Positions 16,073-24,471 of a stretch of DNA of 34,665 nucleotides are shown piece by piece; position 1 is the first letter of the stretch, and each line of letters opens with the position of its first letter. Both the position numbers and the translations under genes were made by a program. The DNA is from JAYQKL01 sp049890195. GTDB lineage: Bacteria; Pseudomonadota; Alphaproteobacteria; RS24. The stretch spans positions 1-34,665 of the forward strand of contig JBMHBY010000002.1 of assembly GCA_049890195.1 (NCBI GenBank). The letters run 5' to 3'. Under the pieces are notes generated by a model that was given only the letters and a program-made list of their open reading frames with translations, did not search any database and was not told the DNA's origin.

Positions 16073-17436
16073 GCGACCTTGCGGTTTTTGCTGTCGGCCT
16101 TCAAACCTTCGGCAATCATAAAGGCCAGTTCAAGTGCTTGACTGCCGTTCAGGCGCGGGTCGCAATGTGTGTGATAGCGACTTGACAAATCCTCTTCGGA
16201 AATGGCCTGTGCGCCACCGAGGCATTCTGTAACATTCTGGCCGGTCATCTCAAAGTGAATGCCGCCGGCATGTGTGCCCTCCGCCTTGTGCACCTGCATG
16301 AAGTTCTGCACCTCGGCAAGTATCCGGTCAACCGGGCGTGTCTTGAAACCGTTGGAGGCCTTGATGGTGTTGCCGTGCATCGGGTCGCAGGACCAGACCA
16401 CGATGCGGCCTTCGCGTTCCACGGCGCGGATCAGGGCCGGAAGGTGATTTTCGACATTTTCATGCCCGAAGCGGCTGATCAGGGTGATGCGGCCGGGTTC
16501 GTTGTCCGGGTTCAGCTTGTCGAGCAGGACAATCAGTTCCTCCGGGTCAAGGCTTGGGCCACATTTGAGACCAATCGGGTTTTTGACCCCGGAGAGGAAC
16601 TCGACATGGGCACCGTCCGGCTGACGTGTCCTGTCTCCGATCCACAGCATATGTGCTGAGGTGTCATAATGATCGCCGGAGGTGCTGTCGAGGCGGGTCA
16701 GGGCCGACTCATAGCCGAGCAACAAAGCTTCATGGCTGGTGTAGAAGTCAACCATGCCGAGTTGCGGCGTCGTCCGGCTGTTGACGCCGCAGGCATCCAT
16801 GAAGCTGATGGCCTCGTCAATCTGTGTGGCGATTTCCTCATAGCGTTCACCCTGCGGGCTGTCAGCGACAAAGCCCTGGTTCCAACGGTGCACTTCATTG
16901 AGGTCGGCATAGCCGCCTTTGGCGAAGGCCCGCAGCAGATTGAGGGTGGAGGCCGACTGCCGGTAGGCGGAAACCTGTCTTACCGGGTCGGGGACGCGGG
17001 ACTCGGCGTCAAATTCTATGCCGTTGATGATGTCGCCGCGATAGCTCGGCAGTTCCACACCGTCAATGGTTTCTGTATCCGCTGACCGCGGCTTGGCAAA
17101 CTGCCCGGCCATGCGGCCAACTTTGACAACCGGCATTTTGGCGCCGAAGGTCAGCACTGTTGACATTTGCAGCAGGACGCGGAAGGTGTCGCGGATGTTG
17201 TCGGCATGATGTTCCGCAAAACTTTCCGCACAGTCGCCGCCCTGCAGCAAAAAGGCGCGTCCCTGCGCGACTTCGCCAAGCTGGGCCTTCAACTGACGCG
17301 CTTCCCCGGCAAACACCAGCGGCGGGAAACCGGCCAGACGGTTTTCGACGGCCTCAAGGGCGTCGCTGTCCGGATATGTGGGCACTTGTTTGATCGGGAA
17401 AGTGCGCCAACTGTCTGGGGTCCAATTCTTGCTCAT
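16069..17436 (-). CDS. Class II 3-deoxy-7-phosphoheptulonate synthase (DAHP synthase)
   Basis: This enzyme condenses phosphoenolpyruvate and erythrose 4-phosphate in the first step of the shikimate pathway. The 455 residues are the plant/actinobacterial type II form, not the E. coli AroF/G/H type. Signatures are WRTFPIKQVPTYPD, the metal-ligand Cys69 in LQGGDCAESF, KVGRMAGQFAKPRS, the glycine-rich IGLKCGPS, CDPMHGNT and GGIHFEMTGQNVTECLGG. The start at 17436 has a GAGAGCAGAAG purine stretch upstream. It is monocistronic on this strand and divergent from nadE. The lack of a long N-terminal extension like that of the Mycobacterium enzyme suggests simpler feedback control, but that is inference. 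Confidence 0.95.
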   Translation of the reverse strand: MSKNWTPDSWRTFPIKQVPTYPDSDALEAVENRLAGFPPLVFAGEARQLKAQLGEVAQGRAFLLQGGDCAESFAEHHADNIRDTFRVLLQMSTVLTFGAKMPVVKVGRMAGQFAKPRSADTETIDGVELPSYRGDIINGIEFDAESRVPDPVRQVSAYRQSASTLNLLRAFAKGGYADLNEVHRWNQGFVADSPQGERYEEIATQIDEAISFMDACGVNSRTTPQLGMVDFYTSHEALLLGYESALTRLDSTSGDHYDTSAHMLWIGDRTRQPDGAHVEFLSGVKNPIGLKCGPSLDPEELIVLLDKLNPDNEPGRITLISRFGHENVENHLPALIRAVEREGRIVVWSCDPMHGNTIKASNGFKTRPVDRILAEVQNFMQVHKAEGTHAGGIHFEMTGQNVTECLGGAQAISEEDLSSRYHTHCDPRLNGSQALELAFMIAEGLKADSKNRKVA

Positions 17437-17645
17437 CTTCTGCTCTCAGATTATCGTCCGTACGAGACTGTCTTGCCATACATATAGCGGTTAAAACCCT
17501 TGAATTAAAGCCTCTTGCCGGGCTGACATGAAAAATAACAGAAAAATTGCGCAAAAAACCCTTCAGCCGCAGTTTTTTTACGCTTAACACTTGATTTTCA
17601 TGGGTTTTGGTTGTTCTGGGCAGCCGCAGAGGTTACATAATCACT
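17437..17645. other. Divergent intergenic region between the DAHP synthase gene and nadE
   Basis: These 209 bp must contain both promoters, but no clear -35/-10 pair stands out on either strand. I noticed the 9-mer CAGCCGCAG twice (near 17563 and 17620) and a short TTGCGCAA palindrome near 17547. Neither is long enough to call an operator. No RNA gene was recognised. Confidence 0.4.
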
Positions 17646-19319
17646 ATGACAGACAGGCTTACAATCATCATGGCACAGCTCAACCCCATTGTCGGGGATG
17701 TGGCCGGCAATGCCGCCAAACTGCGAGATGCCTATGCAGAAGCCGCCCGGGAGGGGGCTGATGTGCTGGTGGCGAGTGAGCTTTTTTTATCTGGCTATCC
17801 GCCTGAAGACCTTGTCCGCAAAGCCGCTTTTCTGGATAAAACGAGGCTGGCGGCGGTCGAATTGGCTGGCCTGACGGCGCAAGGCGGTCCGGCCATGATT
17901 TTCGGTCTGCCTTGGCATGATGAAAAATCCGGCAAGCTGTTCAACAGCGTCATGGTGGCGCAAAATGGTGATTATGTTCTGCGCCACAAGGTGCATCTTC
18001 CCAATTATGCCGTGTTTGACGAAAAGCGGCTGTTTGACACGCCGGACATGCCTGAGCCGGTCAATGTTAAAGGGGTTTTGGTCGGATTTCCGATTTGCGA
18101 GGATGTCTGGTTTTCTGATGTCAGCGGTCATTTGGCGGCGCGGGGGGCGGAAATGCTCATTTCCCCGAACGGGTCGCCGTTTGAGTGCAATAAACATCAC
18201 CAACGCCTTGCGCATGTGGGGCAAAGGTGTCGTGAGGCCGGCCTGCCTTTGATGTATGTGAACCAGATTGGCGGACAGGATGAGCTTGTCTTTGAGGGCC
18301 GCAGTTTTGTCATGCTGGCGGACGGCTCTGTCCCGGTCGAGGCGCCGTCATGGCAGCCATGTGCACTCAGGACGGAATGGGAAAAGACCGGTGCGGGCTG
18401 GATCTGCCGCTCTGAGGTTTCGCAAGCCGAGATGTCCGAATTGGAATCCATTTATCAAGCAGCGGTTCTGGGATTGCGCGATTATGTGGAAAAAAACCGG
18501 TTTCCGGGGGTGCTGCTGGGACTTTCCGGCGGTGTGGACAGCGCCATCTGCGCGGCCATTGCTGTTGATGCGCTGGGTGCCGAGCGTGTGCGCTGCATCA
18601 TGATGCCGTCAAAATACACCTCGCAGGAAAGTCTGGATGATGCCGCCGCCTGTGCCAGCCTGCTCGGTGTACATCTGGATGAGGTGTCGATTGCCGGCAA
18701 GGTTGAGGCCTATGATGAGGCGCTTGCAGACTTGTTTGAGGGGCGCGCACCCGACCTGACGGAGGAGAACATTCAGTCGCGCATACGGGGCACTTTGCTG
18801 ATGGCTGTCTCCAACAAATTCGGCGACATGGTTGTCACCACCGGCAACAAATCCGAAGTGTCGGTCGGCTATGCGACGCTTTATGGTGACATGAATGGCG
18901 GTTACAACCCGATCAAGGACATTTACAAGATCGAGGTTTTTGACTTGTGTCGTTGGCGCAACGCAAATCATCCCGCCGGCGGTTTGGGGCCGAAAGGCAC
19001 AGTCATCCCGGATAACATCATCAACAAACCACCCAGCGCCGAATTGCGTGAGGACCAGAAGGACGAGGACAGCCTGCCCCCCTATGAGGTGCTTGACGGC
19101 ATTTTGCATGCTTTGGTGGAAGATGAATTGAGCTTTGACGAGATTGTCTCCAAGGGTTATCAAGCTGAAACCGTCAAACGGGTTGAGCATTTGCTGTATA
19201 TTTCAGAGTACAAACGGCGTCAGGCGGCGCCGGGAGTCAAAATCGGTAAACGGAATTTTGGCCGGGACCGGCGCTATCCCATCACCAACGGTTTTCGTGA
19301 CGCCCGTTTGAAAGATTAA
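17646..19319 (+). CDS. nadE: Glutamine-dependent NAD+ synthetase
   Basis: NadE amidates nicotinic acid adenine dinucleotide to NAD+ in the last step of NAD synthesis. The 557-residue protein has two domains. An N-terminal nitrilase-like glutaminase has the triad Glu45 (SELFLSGYPPEDL), Lys115 (HKVHLPNY) and Cys151 (PICEDVW). A C-terminal ATP-pyrophosphatase synthetase domain has LSGGVDSA, QSRIRGT and TTGNKSE. It can therefore use glutamine rather than free ammonia. The frame opens 39 nt earlier at a GTG, but that part is not conserved, and the ATG at 17646 gives the standard MTDRLTIIMAQLNP start. GAGG lies about 13 nt upstream, further than usual. gltX follows after 8 nt. Confidence 0.94.
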   Translation: MTDRLTIIMAQLNPIVGDVAGNAAKLRDAYAEAAREGADVLVASELFLSGYPPEDLVRKAAFLDKTRLAAVELAGLTAQGGPAMIFGLPWHDEKSGKLFNSVMVAQNGDYVLRHKVHLPNYAVFDEKRLFDTPDMPEPVNVKGVLVGFPICEDVWFSDVSGHLAARGAEMLISPNGSPFECNKHHQRLAHVGQRCREAGLPLMYVNQIGGQDELVFEGRSFVMLADGSVPVEAPSWQPCALRTEWEKTGAGWICRSEVSQAEMSELESIYQAAVLGLRDYVEKNRFPGVLLGLSGGVDSAICAAIAVDALGAERVRCIMMPSKYTSQESLDDAAACASLLGVHLDEVSIAGKVEAYDEALADLFEGRAPDLTEENIQSRIRGTLLMAVSNKFGDMVVTTGNKSEVSVGYATLYGDMNGGYNPIKDIYKIEVFDLCRWRNANHPAGGLGPKGTVIPDNIINKPPSAELREDQKDEDSLPPYEVLDGILHALVEDELSFDEIVSKGYQAETVKRVEHLLYISEYKRRQAAPGVKIGKRNFGRDRRYPITNGFRDARLKD

Positions 19320-19327
19320 GGAAAGAC

Positions 19328-20665
19328 ATGACAGTTCTTACGCGTTTTGCCCCGAGTCCGACCGGAAAAATCCATGTTGGTAATGCCAGGACAGCCCTGT
19401 TTTGCTGGCTTTTTGCCAAAGCCAATGACGGACGGTTCATGTTGCGCCTTGATGACACGGACGCCGAGCGGTCAACCGAGGCTTTCGCCCAAGGCATCAT
19501 TGATGATCTGGCATGGTTGGGGCTTGAGCATGATGTGACGGCCAAACAATCTGAGCGGTTCGGGGAATATGATGCCGTTTTCGAAAAACTCAAGTCTGAC
19601 GGCCTGATTTACGCCTGCTATGAAACTCCTGACGAATTGGAGCTGAAGCGCAAGCGTCAGCTGTCACGTGGCAAGCCGCCGGTCTATGATCGCGCTGCGC
19701 TGGATTTGTCCACCGAAGACATTGCGGCCCTGGAAGCGGAAGGCCGCCGGCCGCATTACCGGTTCAAGCTGTCAGGTGAAACGGTCATCTGGGAGGATCT
19801 TGTGCGCGGGACGCAGAAAATTGACACGGCCAGCCTGTCCGACCCGGTTCTTGTGCGGGCCGACGGCACTTACCTCTACACCTTGCCGAGTGTCGTCGAT
19901 GACCTTGAGTTCGGCGTCACCCATGTCATCCGCGGCGAGGACCATGTGACCAATACGGCCACCCAGATTGAAATCATTGAGGCTTTGGGCGGCGATATTC
20001 CGGTTTTTGCCCACCACCCCCTGCTGGTGATGGCGGACGGCAGCGCCTTGTCGAAACGTCTGGGGTCATTGTCTTTGGAAAGTCTGCGCGAGGCGGACAC
20101 CGACCCGATGGCGATCAACAGTCTGGTGGCGCGTTTGGGCACCCCGGACCCGGTCGAGGTGCGGACGTCACTGTCTGAACTGGCCGAAGGTTATGACCTG
20201 AGCCGGTTGGGGCGTGCCCCGGCCCGGTTTGACCCGGACGAGTTGAAGCGCCTGAATACGAAAATCCTGCATGAGGCCTCCTTTGCGGATGTAAGCGACA
20301 AGTTGGCTGAACTGGGGGTCGGCGGTGGCGCCGAATTCTGGGAGGCAGTGAAAGGCAATATTGAAAACATTACGGATACGCAGGCTTTGTGGGCGATTGT
20401 TGATGGTCCGGTGACGCCAGACATTGATCCAGAGGATGCCGATTATGTGGCGCAGGCTCTGGCGGTTTTACCGGCGGAGCCGTGGAGTCTGGAGACATGG
20501 GGGGAGTGGACCGGAATTTTGAAGGAACAGACAGGGCGCAAAGGGCGGGCCTTGTTCATGCCGTTGCGTAAAGCCCTGACCGGACAGACGCAAGGCCCTG
20601 AAATGCAGAACCTTTTATTGCTTATTGGGGCGGAGCGTGCAAAGTTTCGTCTGACAGGTGCTTAG
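19328..20665 (+). CDS. gltX: Glutamate--tRNA ligase (alphaproteobacterial paralogue type)
   Basis: This class I aminoacyl-tRNA synthetase charges tRNA with glutamate. The 445-residue protein has the HIGH-type motif HVGN (residues 16-19) within RFAPSPTGKIHVGN, followed by RLDDTD. The KMSKS-type loop reads ALSKR (residues 240-244), so the first lysine of the usual KLSKR is alanine. The YACYETPDELELKRKRQLSRG region matches one of the two GluRS paralogues common in alphaproteobacteria, one of which can mischarge tRNA-Gln for GatCAB to amidate. Which role this copy has cannot be told from sequence alone. AAGGAAAG precedes the ATG, and it lies 8 nt after nadE. Confidence 0.93.
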   Translation: MTVLTRFAPSPTGKIHVGNARTALFCWLFAKANDGRFMLRLDDTDAERSTEAFAQGIIDDLAWLGLEHDVTAKQSERFGEYDAVFEKLKSDGLIYACYETPDELELKRKRQLSRGKPPVYDRAALDLSTEDIAALEAEGRRPHYRFKLSGETVIWEDLVRGTQKIDTASLSDPVLVRADGTYLYTLPSVVDDLEFGVTHVIRGEDHVTNTATQIEIIEALGGDIPVFAHHPLLVMADGSALSKRLGSLSLESLREADTDPMAINSLVARLGTPDPVEVRTSLSELAEGYDLSRLGRAPARFDPDELKRLNTKILHEASFADVSDKLAELGVGGGAEFWEAVKGNIENITDTQALWAIVDGPVTPDIDPEDADYVAQALAVLPAEPWSLETWGEWTGILKEQTGRKGRALFMPLRKALTGQTQGPEMQNLLLLIGAERAKFRLTGA

Positions 20666-20689
20666 GTGCAGGTGCATAGGTAAGGAACA

Positions 20690-22312
20690 ATGACCACCCC
20701 AACAAACCAGTCCGAACGCGAACGGCTCTATTTGTTTGACACAACACTGCGCGACGGCCAACAGGCCGCCGGTGTGGATTTTTCGGTGGATGACAAAGAG
20801 AGTATTTGCGCTCTGCTGGATGAGCTGGGGCTGGATTATATTGAGGGCGGTTATCCCGGCGCCAATCCGACCGACACAACATTCTTTGCCAAACCCCGCA
20901 GGTTTTCCAATGCCATGTTGACGGCTTTCGGTATGACCAAACGCGCCGGGCGGTCGGTTGAGAATGATCCCGGATTGGCGATGATACTGGATGCTGAGGC
21001 ATCAGCGGTCTGCCTTGTCGCCAAAAGCTGGGATTATCATGTTGAGGTGGCCTTGGGCATCACTGAAGACGAAAACATCCAGTGTATTCGCGAGAGCGTC
21101 GAGGCGATTGTCCGGCGTGACAAGGAAGCGATGATTGACTGCGAGCACTTTTTCGATGGTTTCAAGGCCAATCCGGAATATGCGTTGGCCTGTGCCAAAA
21201 CAGCTTTTGATGCCGGCGCCCGCTGGGTCGTCCTGTGCGATACGAATGGCGGGACATTGCCGCATGAAGTCCATCGGATTGTCAGTGAGGTGACACAGCA
21301 CATTGATGGCGCACATCTTGGTATTCATGCCCATAATGACACGGAAAACGCTGTGGCAAACTCTCTGGCGGCGATTGATGCCGGTGTCCGACAGGTGCAG
21401 GGAACACTGAACGGACTTGGCGAGCGGTGCGGCAATGCCAACATTGTCTCCATCATACCAACCTTGCTGTTGAAACCGGATTATGCTGACCGCTTTGAAA
21501 CGGGCGTGACGCATGAAAGTCTGGCAAACCTGACACGGGCCTCGCGGCATCTGGATGATATTCTGAACCGGACGCCCAACCGCCATCAACCCTATGTCGG
21601 CGACAGCGCTTTTGCCCATAAGGGGGGCATTCATGTTTCAGCGGTGATGAAAGACCCGAAAACCTACGAGCATGTCGTGCCGCAAGCCGTCGGCAATGAG
21701 CGCAAAATTCTGGTGTCTGACCAGGCCGGTCGCAGCAACATTCTGGCGCGTCTCGAAACAGCCGGCATTGAGACCGGGGACCAGGGCGCAGTTGACCGTA
21801 TTCTTTCCGAAATCAAGGAAAAGGAACTGGTCGGCTACAGCTATGACAGTGCGGGAGCCTCCTTTGAACTGCTGGCGCGCAGCGTGATGGGGACTGTCCC
21901 GGAATTTTTTGAGGTGGTGTCTTATGAGGTCAGGGTCGCCAATCAGGGCGGTGCGATTGAGGAGAGTTCCGCTACGGCAACCGTGACTTTGCGGATTGAC
22001 GGGGAGGAAATCACCACTGAGGGTGAGGGGAACGGACCGATCAATGCACTGGACAGCGCATTGCGGGCCGACTTGCGCCGATATGCGCCGTATCTGAAAG
22101 ACCTCAGATTGACTGATTACAAGGTCAGAATTTTGAACACCGGCACCGGTGCCGTCACCCGTGTAGTGATTGAAAGTGGTGACGGAAAGGCAAACAGCTG
22201 GCGCACGATCGGTGTCTCCGAAAATGTGGTGGCAGCCAGTTTCCGGGCCTTGCACGATTCCATCATCTACAAATTATGCCGCGAGGGGGTGTCCGCTAAT
22301 CCTGAGAGTTAG
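20690..22312 (+). CDS. cimA: (R)-citramalate synthase
   Basis: CimA condenses pyruvate and acetyl-CoA to citramalate, opening a threonine-independent route to isoleucine. The 540-residue protein has the HMGL-like TIM barrel with YLFDTTLRDGQQAAGV, HAHNDTENAVANSLAAIDAG and GLGERCGNAN, then a linker and a C-terminal LeuA-type regulatory domain. The early GVDFSVDDK and YIEGGYPGANPTD segments separate it from 2-isopropylmalate synthase. Feedback inhibition by isoleucine through the C-terminal domain is usual for the family. It follows gltX by 24 nt, and its last 17 nt overlap the convergent LOG gene. Confidence 0.92.
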   Translation: MTTPTNQSERERLYLFDTTLRDGQQAAGVDFSVDDKESICALLDELGLDYIEGGYPGANPTDTTFFAKPRRFSNAMLTAFGMTKRAGRSVENDPGLAMILDAEASAVCLVAKSWDYHVEVALGITEDENIQCIRESVEAIVRRDKEAMIDCEHFFDGFKANPEYALACAKTAFDAGARWVVLCDTNGGTLPHEVHRIVSEVTQHIDGAHLGIHAHNDTENAVANSLAAIDAGVRQVQGTLNGLGERCGNANIVSIIPTLLLKPDYADRFETGVTHESLANLTRASRHLDDILNRTPNRHQPYVGDSAFAHKGGIHVSAVMKDPKTYEHVVPQAVGNERKILVSDQAGRSNILARLETAGIETGDQGAVDRILSEIKEKELVGYSYDSAGASFELLARSVMGTVPEFFEVVSYEVRVANQGGAIEESSATATVTLRIDGEEITTEGEGNGPINALDSALRADLRRYAPYLKDLRLTDYKVRILNTGTGAVTRVVIESGDGKANSWRTIGVSENVVAASFRALHDSIIYKLCREGVSANPES

Positions 22313-22856
22313 GGTTGGCCAGGGCGTCAATCGCAGCCTGTGCGCCGGGCACCAAGGTGAGCCTGTCCAGTGTCCCGGGATACAGGAACCCGGCTTCAGC
22401 CATGGCTGCCAGCAGTGAAATCAATGGTTGCCAGAAACCATCCTTGTCAATCAGGATGAGCGCCTTGTCATGCTCCTTCAGAATGTTCATCGTCAGCATC
22501 TGCATCAATTCATCCAAAGTGCCGACCCCGCCGGGCAGGACGATGAACGCATCAGCACATTCTGCCATGACGCGAATGCGCTCACGCAGGGTTTCGGTCT
22601 CAATAATTTCGCTGATGGCGTCAAATTTGACCTCCCTGCGGTTCAAAAAAGACGGGATGACGCCTTTGACATAACCGCCATGCGCAAGGGCGCTTTTGGC
22701 CAAAACGCCCATTAACCCCACTTGTCCGCCGCCATAAACCGTTTTGAGGTTGTTTTGCGCCAGAAGCCGGCCGAGGGTTTCCGCCTCAGCGGCAAAATCA
22801 GGCGTGTTCCCGCTTCGGGAGCCGCAGAAAACGCAGACGGAGGTGATGTTTAACAT
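22296..22856 (-). CDS. LOG family protein (nucleoside 5'-monophosphate phosphoribohydrolase type)
   Basis: This is a 186-residue Rossmann-type protein of the LOG/TIGR00730 family. Members hydrolyse N6-modified AMP or plain AMP to base and ribose 5-phosphate. The N-terminal VCVFCGSRSG, the YGGGQVGLMG nucleotide motif and the signature LPGGVGTLDEL with catalytic Glu are all present. In most bacteria the physiological substrate is unknown, and a cytokinin role cannot be assumed. AGGAG precedes the ATG by about 11 nt. The gene is divergent from psd and convergent with cimA, with a 17-nt 3' overlap. Confidence 0.92.
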   Translation of the reverse strand: MLNITSVCVFCGSRSGNTPDFAAEAETLGRLLAQNNLKTVYGGGQVGLMGVLAKSALAHGGYVKGVIPSFLNRREVKFDAISEIIETETLRERIRVMAECADAFIVLPGGVGTLDELMQMLTMNILKEHDKALILIDKDGFWQPLISLLAAMAEAGFLYPGTLDRLTLVPGAQAAIDALANPNSQD

Positions 22857-22980
22857 AATGAAGCACTCCTGAAGGTGTTTTGATTATGATGCAAGTGATA
22901 TGATTCTTCACCACTTTGCGGATAAATATGGTATCTAAAGTATAAGAAAACGATCCAATGTTGATTGAAAGTAGTGAACA

Positions 22981-23673
22981 ATGCGCGCAATGACCTCTGT
23001 ATTGGTTCCCATCCATCCAGAAGGGTTTCGTTTTATCGGCATTTTTGCCGCCGTCACCTTCGTCTTGTTTTTTATCTCATCATTTCTGGGTTGGATCGGC
23101 ATTGTCCTGACCTTGTGGTGTGCCTATTTTTTCAGGGACCCCGCCCGCACTGTCCCGCAACAGGATGGGTTGGTGGTGTCACCTGCTGATGGCGTCGTCA
23201 ATATGATCACGGAGGCAACGCCGCCGCCGGAACTTGGTCTTGGCATTGGTACCCGGACACGGGTTTCGGTTTTCATGAATGTGTTTAACTGCCATGTCAA
23301 CCGGCTTCCGCATGAAGGCGTCATCAAGATCTCGCGTTACCGGACCGGGAGGTTCCTGAACGCAGACCTCGACAAGGCCAGCGAAGCCAATGAACGTCAG
23401 TCCTTGCTGGTGGAGCTTCCAGATGGCCGGGACATGGTTGTGGTCCAGATTGCCGGACTGGTTGCGCGCCGGATCTTATGTTGGGCCGAAGAGGGCGAAA
23501 CCCTGCGCACCGGTGAGCGTTTTGGTCTGATACGTTTTGGCAGCCGTGTGGACATCTATTTGCCGGATGGTGTGCAACCTAAGGTTGCTCTGGGGCAGCT
23601 TGCGATTTCCGGTGAGACGGTTATTGCAGACCTCAACAGCAAGGATGGCCCGCTGCAAGGTGAAGCCATCTGA
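22981..23673 (+). CDS. psd: Phosphatidylserine decarboxylase proenzyme (short, PSD-A type)
   Basis: Psd decarboxylates phosphatidylserine to phosphatidylethanolamine at the inner membrane. The 230-residue proenzyme has one or two N-terminal hydrophobic segments (about 17-50), then the soluble fold with VVSPADG (Asp70), VFMNVFNCHVNRLP (His105) and the self-cleavage site FGS at Gly187-Ser188, where Ser188 becomes the pyruvoyl group. The short PSD-A form typically carries this site in an RFGSRVD context rather than the LGST of the long form. The Shine-Dalgarno is weak, and a second ATG at 22990 is possible. pssA starts 5 nt after the stop, so substrate-making and substrate-using enzymes share a transcript. 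Confidence 0.94.
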   Translation: MRAMTSVLVPIHPEGFRFIGIFAAVTFVLFFISSFLGWIGIVLTLWCAYFFRDPARTVPQQDGLVVSPADGVVNMITEATPPPELGLGIGTRTRVSVFMNVFNCHVNRLPHEGVIKISRYRTGRFLNADLDKASEANERQSLLVELPDGRDMVVVQIAGLVARRILCWAEEGETLRTGERFGLIRFGSRVDIYLPDGVQPKVALGQLAISGETVIADLNSKDGPLQGEAI

Positions 23674-23678
23674 TCAAG

Positions 23679-24470
23679 ATGCAAAGACAACCCATTACAC
23701 AAAGGCTCAAGGGCAGCCGTGACCGGGGCGAAAAGAGGATTTCCCTCATACGCCTGGTGCCGAACGCCGTGACCGTTTTGGCCCTGTGCTGCGGGTTGAC
23801 TGCTGTCCGTCATGGGCTTGATGGCCGGTTTGAAGCCTCAGTGACACTTTTGTTCATTGCGTCATTGCTCGACGGCATTGACGGGCGTATTGCACGGTTG
23901 ATGAAAGTTGAGAGCAAAATCGGCGCACAGTTGGACTCGCTGGTTGATTTCCTGAATTTCGGTGTGGCGCCTGTATTGCTGGTTTATATGTGGGGTATGG
24001 CCGATATGGGCCGTCTGGGTTGGTTGGCGATGCTGGCTTTCACGGTCTGCACAGCTTTGCGGCTGGCCCGGTTCAATGTTCAGGCCGGGGATCCGGACCG
24101 GCCGGTCTGGCAGGACAATTTTTTTACCGGCATGCCAAGCCCTGCTGCAGGCATGCTGGTTTTGGTGCCGTTGATCCTGGAATTTGCCGGGGCGCCGGGG
24201 GTGAAAAGTCATTATGTGCTGATCTGCCTGTATACGATTGGTCTCGGCGCTTGCATGGTCAGCAACATCCCGACGCCGTCGACGAAAAGGCTGTCCTTCA
24301 GTCTTAAACGGCGTCAGGCCCTTTTCGTCTTGCTGGCGTTCGGGCTGCTGGCCGGCACATTGCTGACCTTTCCGTGGGTCGGACTGCTGTTGATCGGGGC
24401 CATTTATGCGCTGAGCCTGCCGGTGGCGGCATGGCGTTTTTATCAACTCAAGTCAAAAAACGCCGCCTGA
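23679..24470 (+). CDS. pssA: CDP-diacylglycerol--serine O-phosphatidyltransferase
   Basis: PssA joins CDP-diacylglycerol and serine to make phosphatidylserine, which the upstream psd product then decarboxylates. The 263-residue polytopic membrane protein carries a perfect CDP-alcohol phosphatidyltransferase motif: Asp68-Gly69, Ala72-Arg73, Gly82, Asp86 and Asp90 with canonical spacing. About seven hydrophobic segments are visible, and the N-terminal ISLIRLVPNAVTVLALCCGL fits the first. This is the Bacillus/alphaproteobacterial integral-membrane type, not the E. coli PLD-like PssA. It lies 5 nt after psd, and its stop is one base from the stop of the convergent RND permease gene. Confidence 0.94.
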   Translation: MQRQPITQRLKGSRDRGEKRISLIRLVPNAVTVLALCCGLTAVRHGLDGRFEASVTLLFIASLLDGIDGRIARLMKVESKIGAQLDSLVDFLNFGVAPVLLVYMWGMADMGRLGWLAMLAFTVCTALRLARFNVQAGDPDRPVWQDNFFTGMPSPAAGMLVLVPLILEFAGAPGVKSHYVLICLYTIGLGACMVSNIPTPSTKRLSFSLKRRQALFVLLAFGLLAGTLLTFPWVGLLLIGAIYALSLPVAAWRFYQLKSKNAA

Positions 24471-24471
24471 C

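Noticed and set aside
16255..17085. Plus-strand ORFs of 134-138 residues across the DAHP synthase region
   Set aside because: They are antisense to a clearly conserved class II DAHP synthase, have no recognisable domain and lack Shine-Dalgarno sites.
23656..23673. psd self-cleavage site RFGS instead of LGST as a possible defect
   Set aside because: The short PSD-A type normally carries Gly-Ser in an RFGSRVD context, so it is not a defect.
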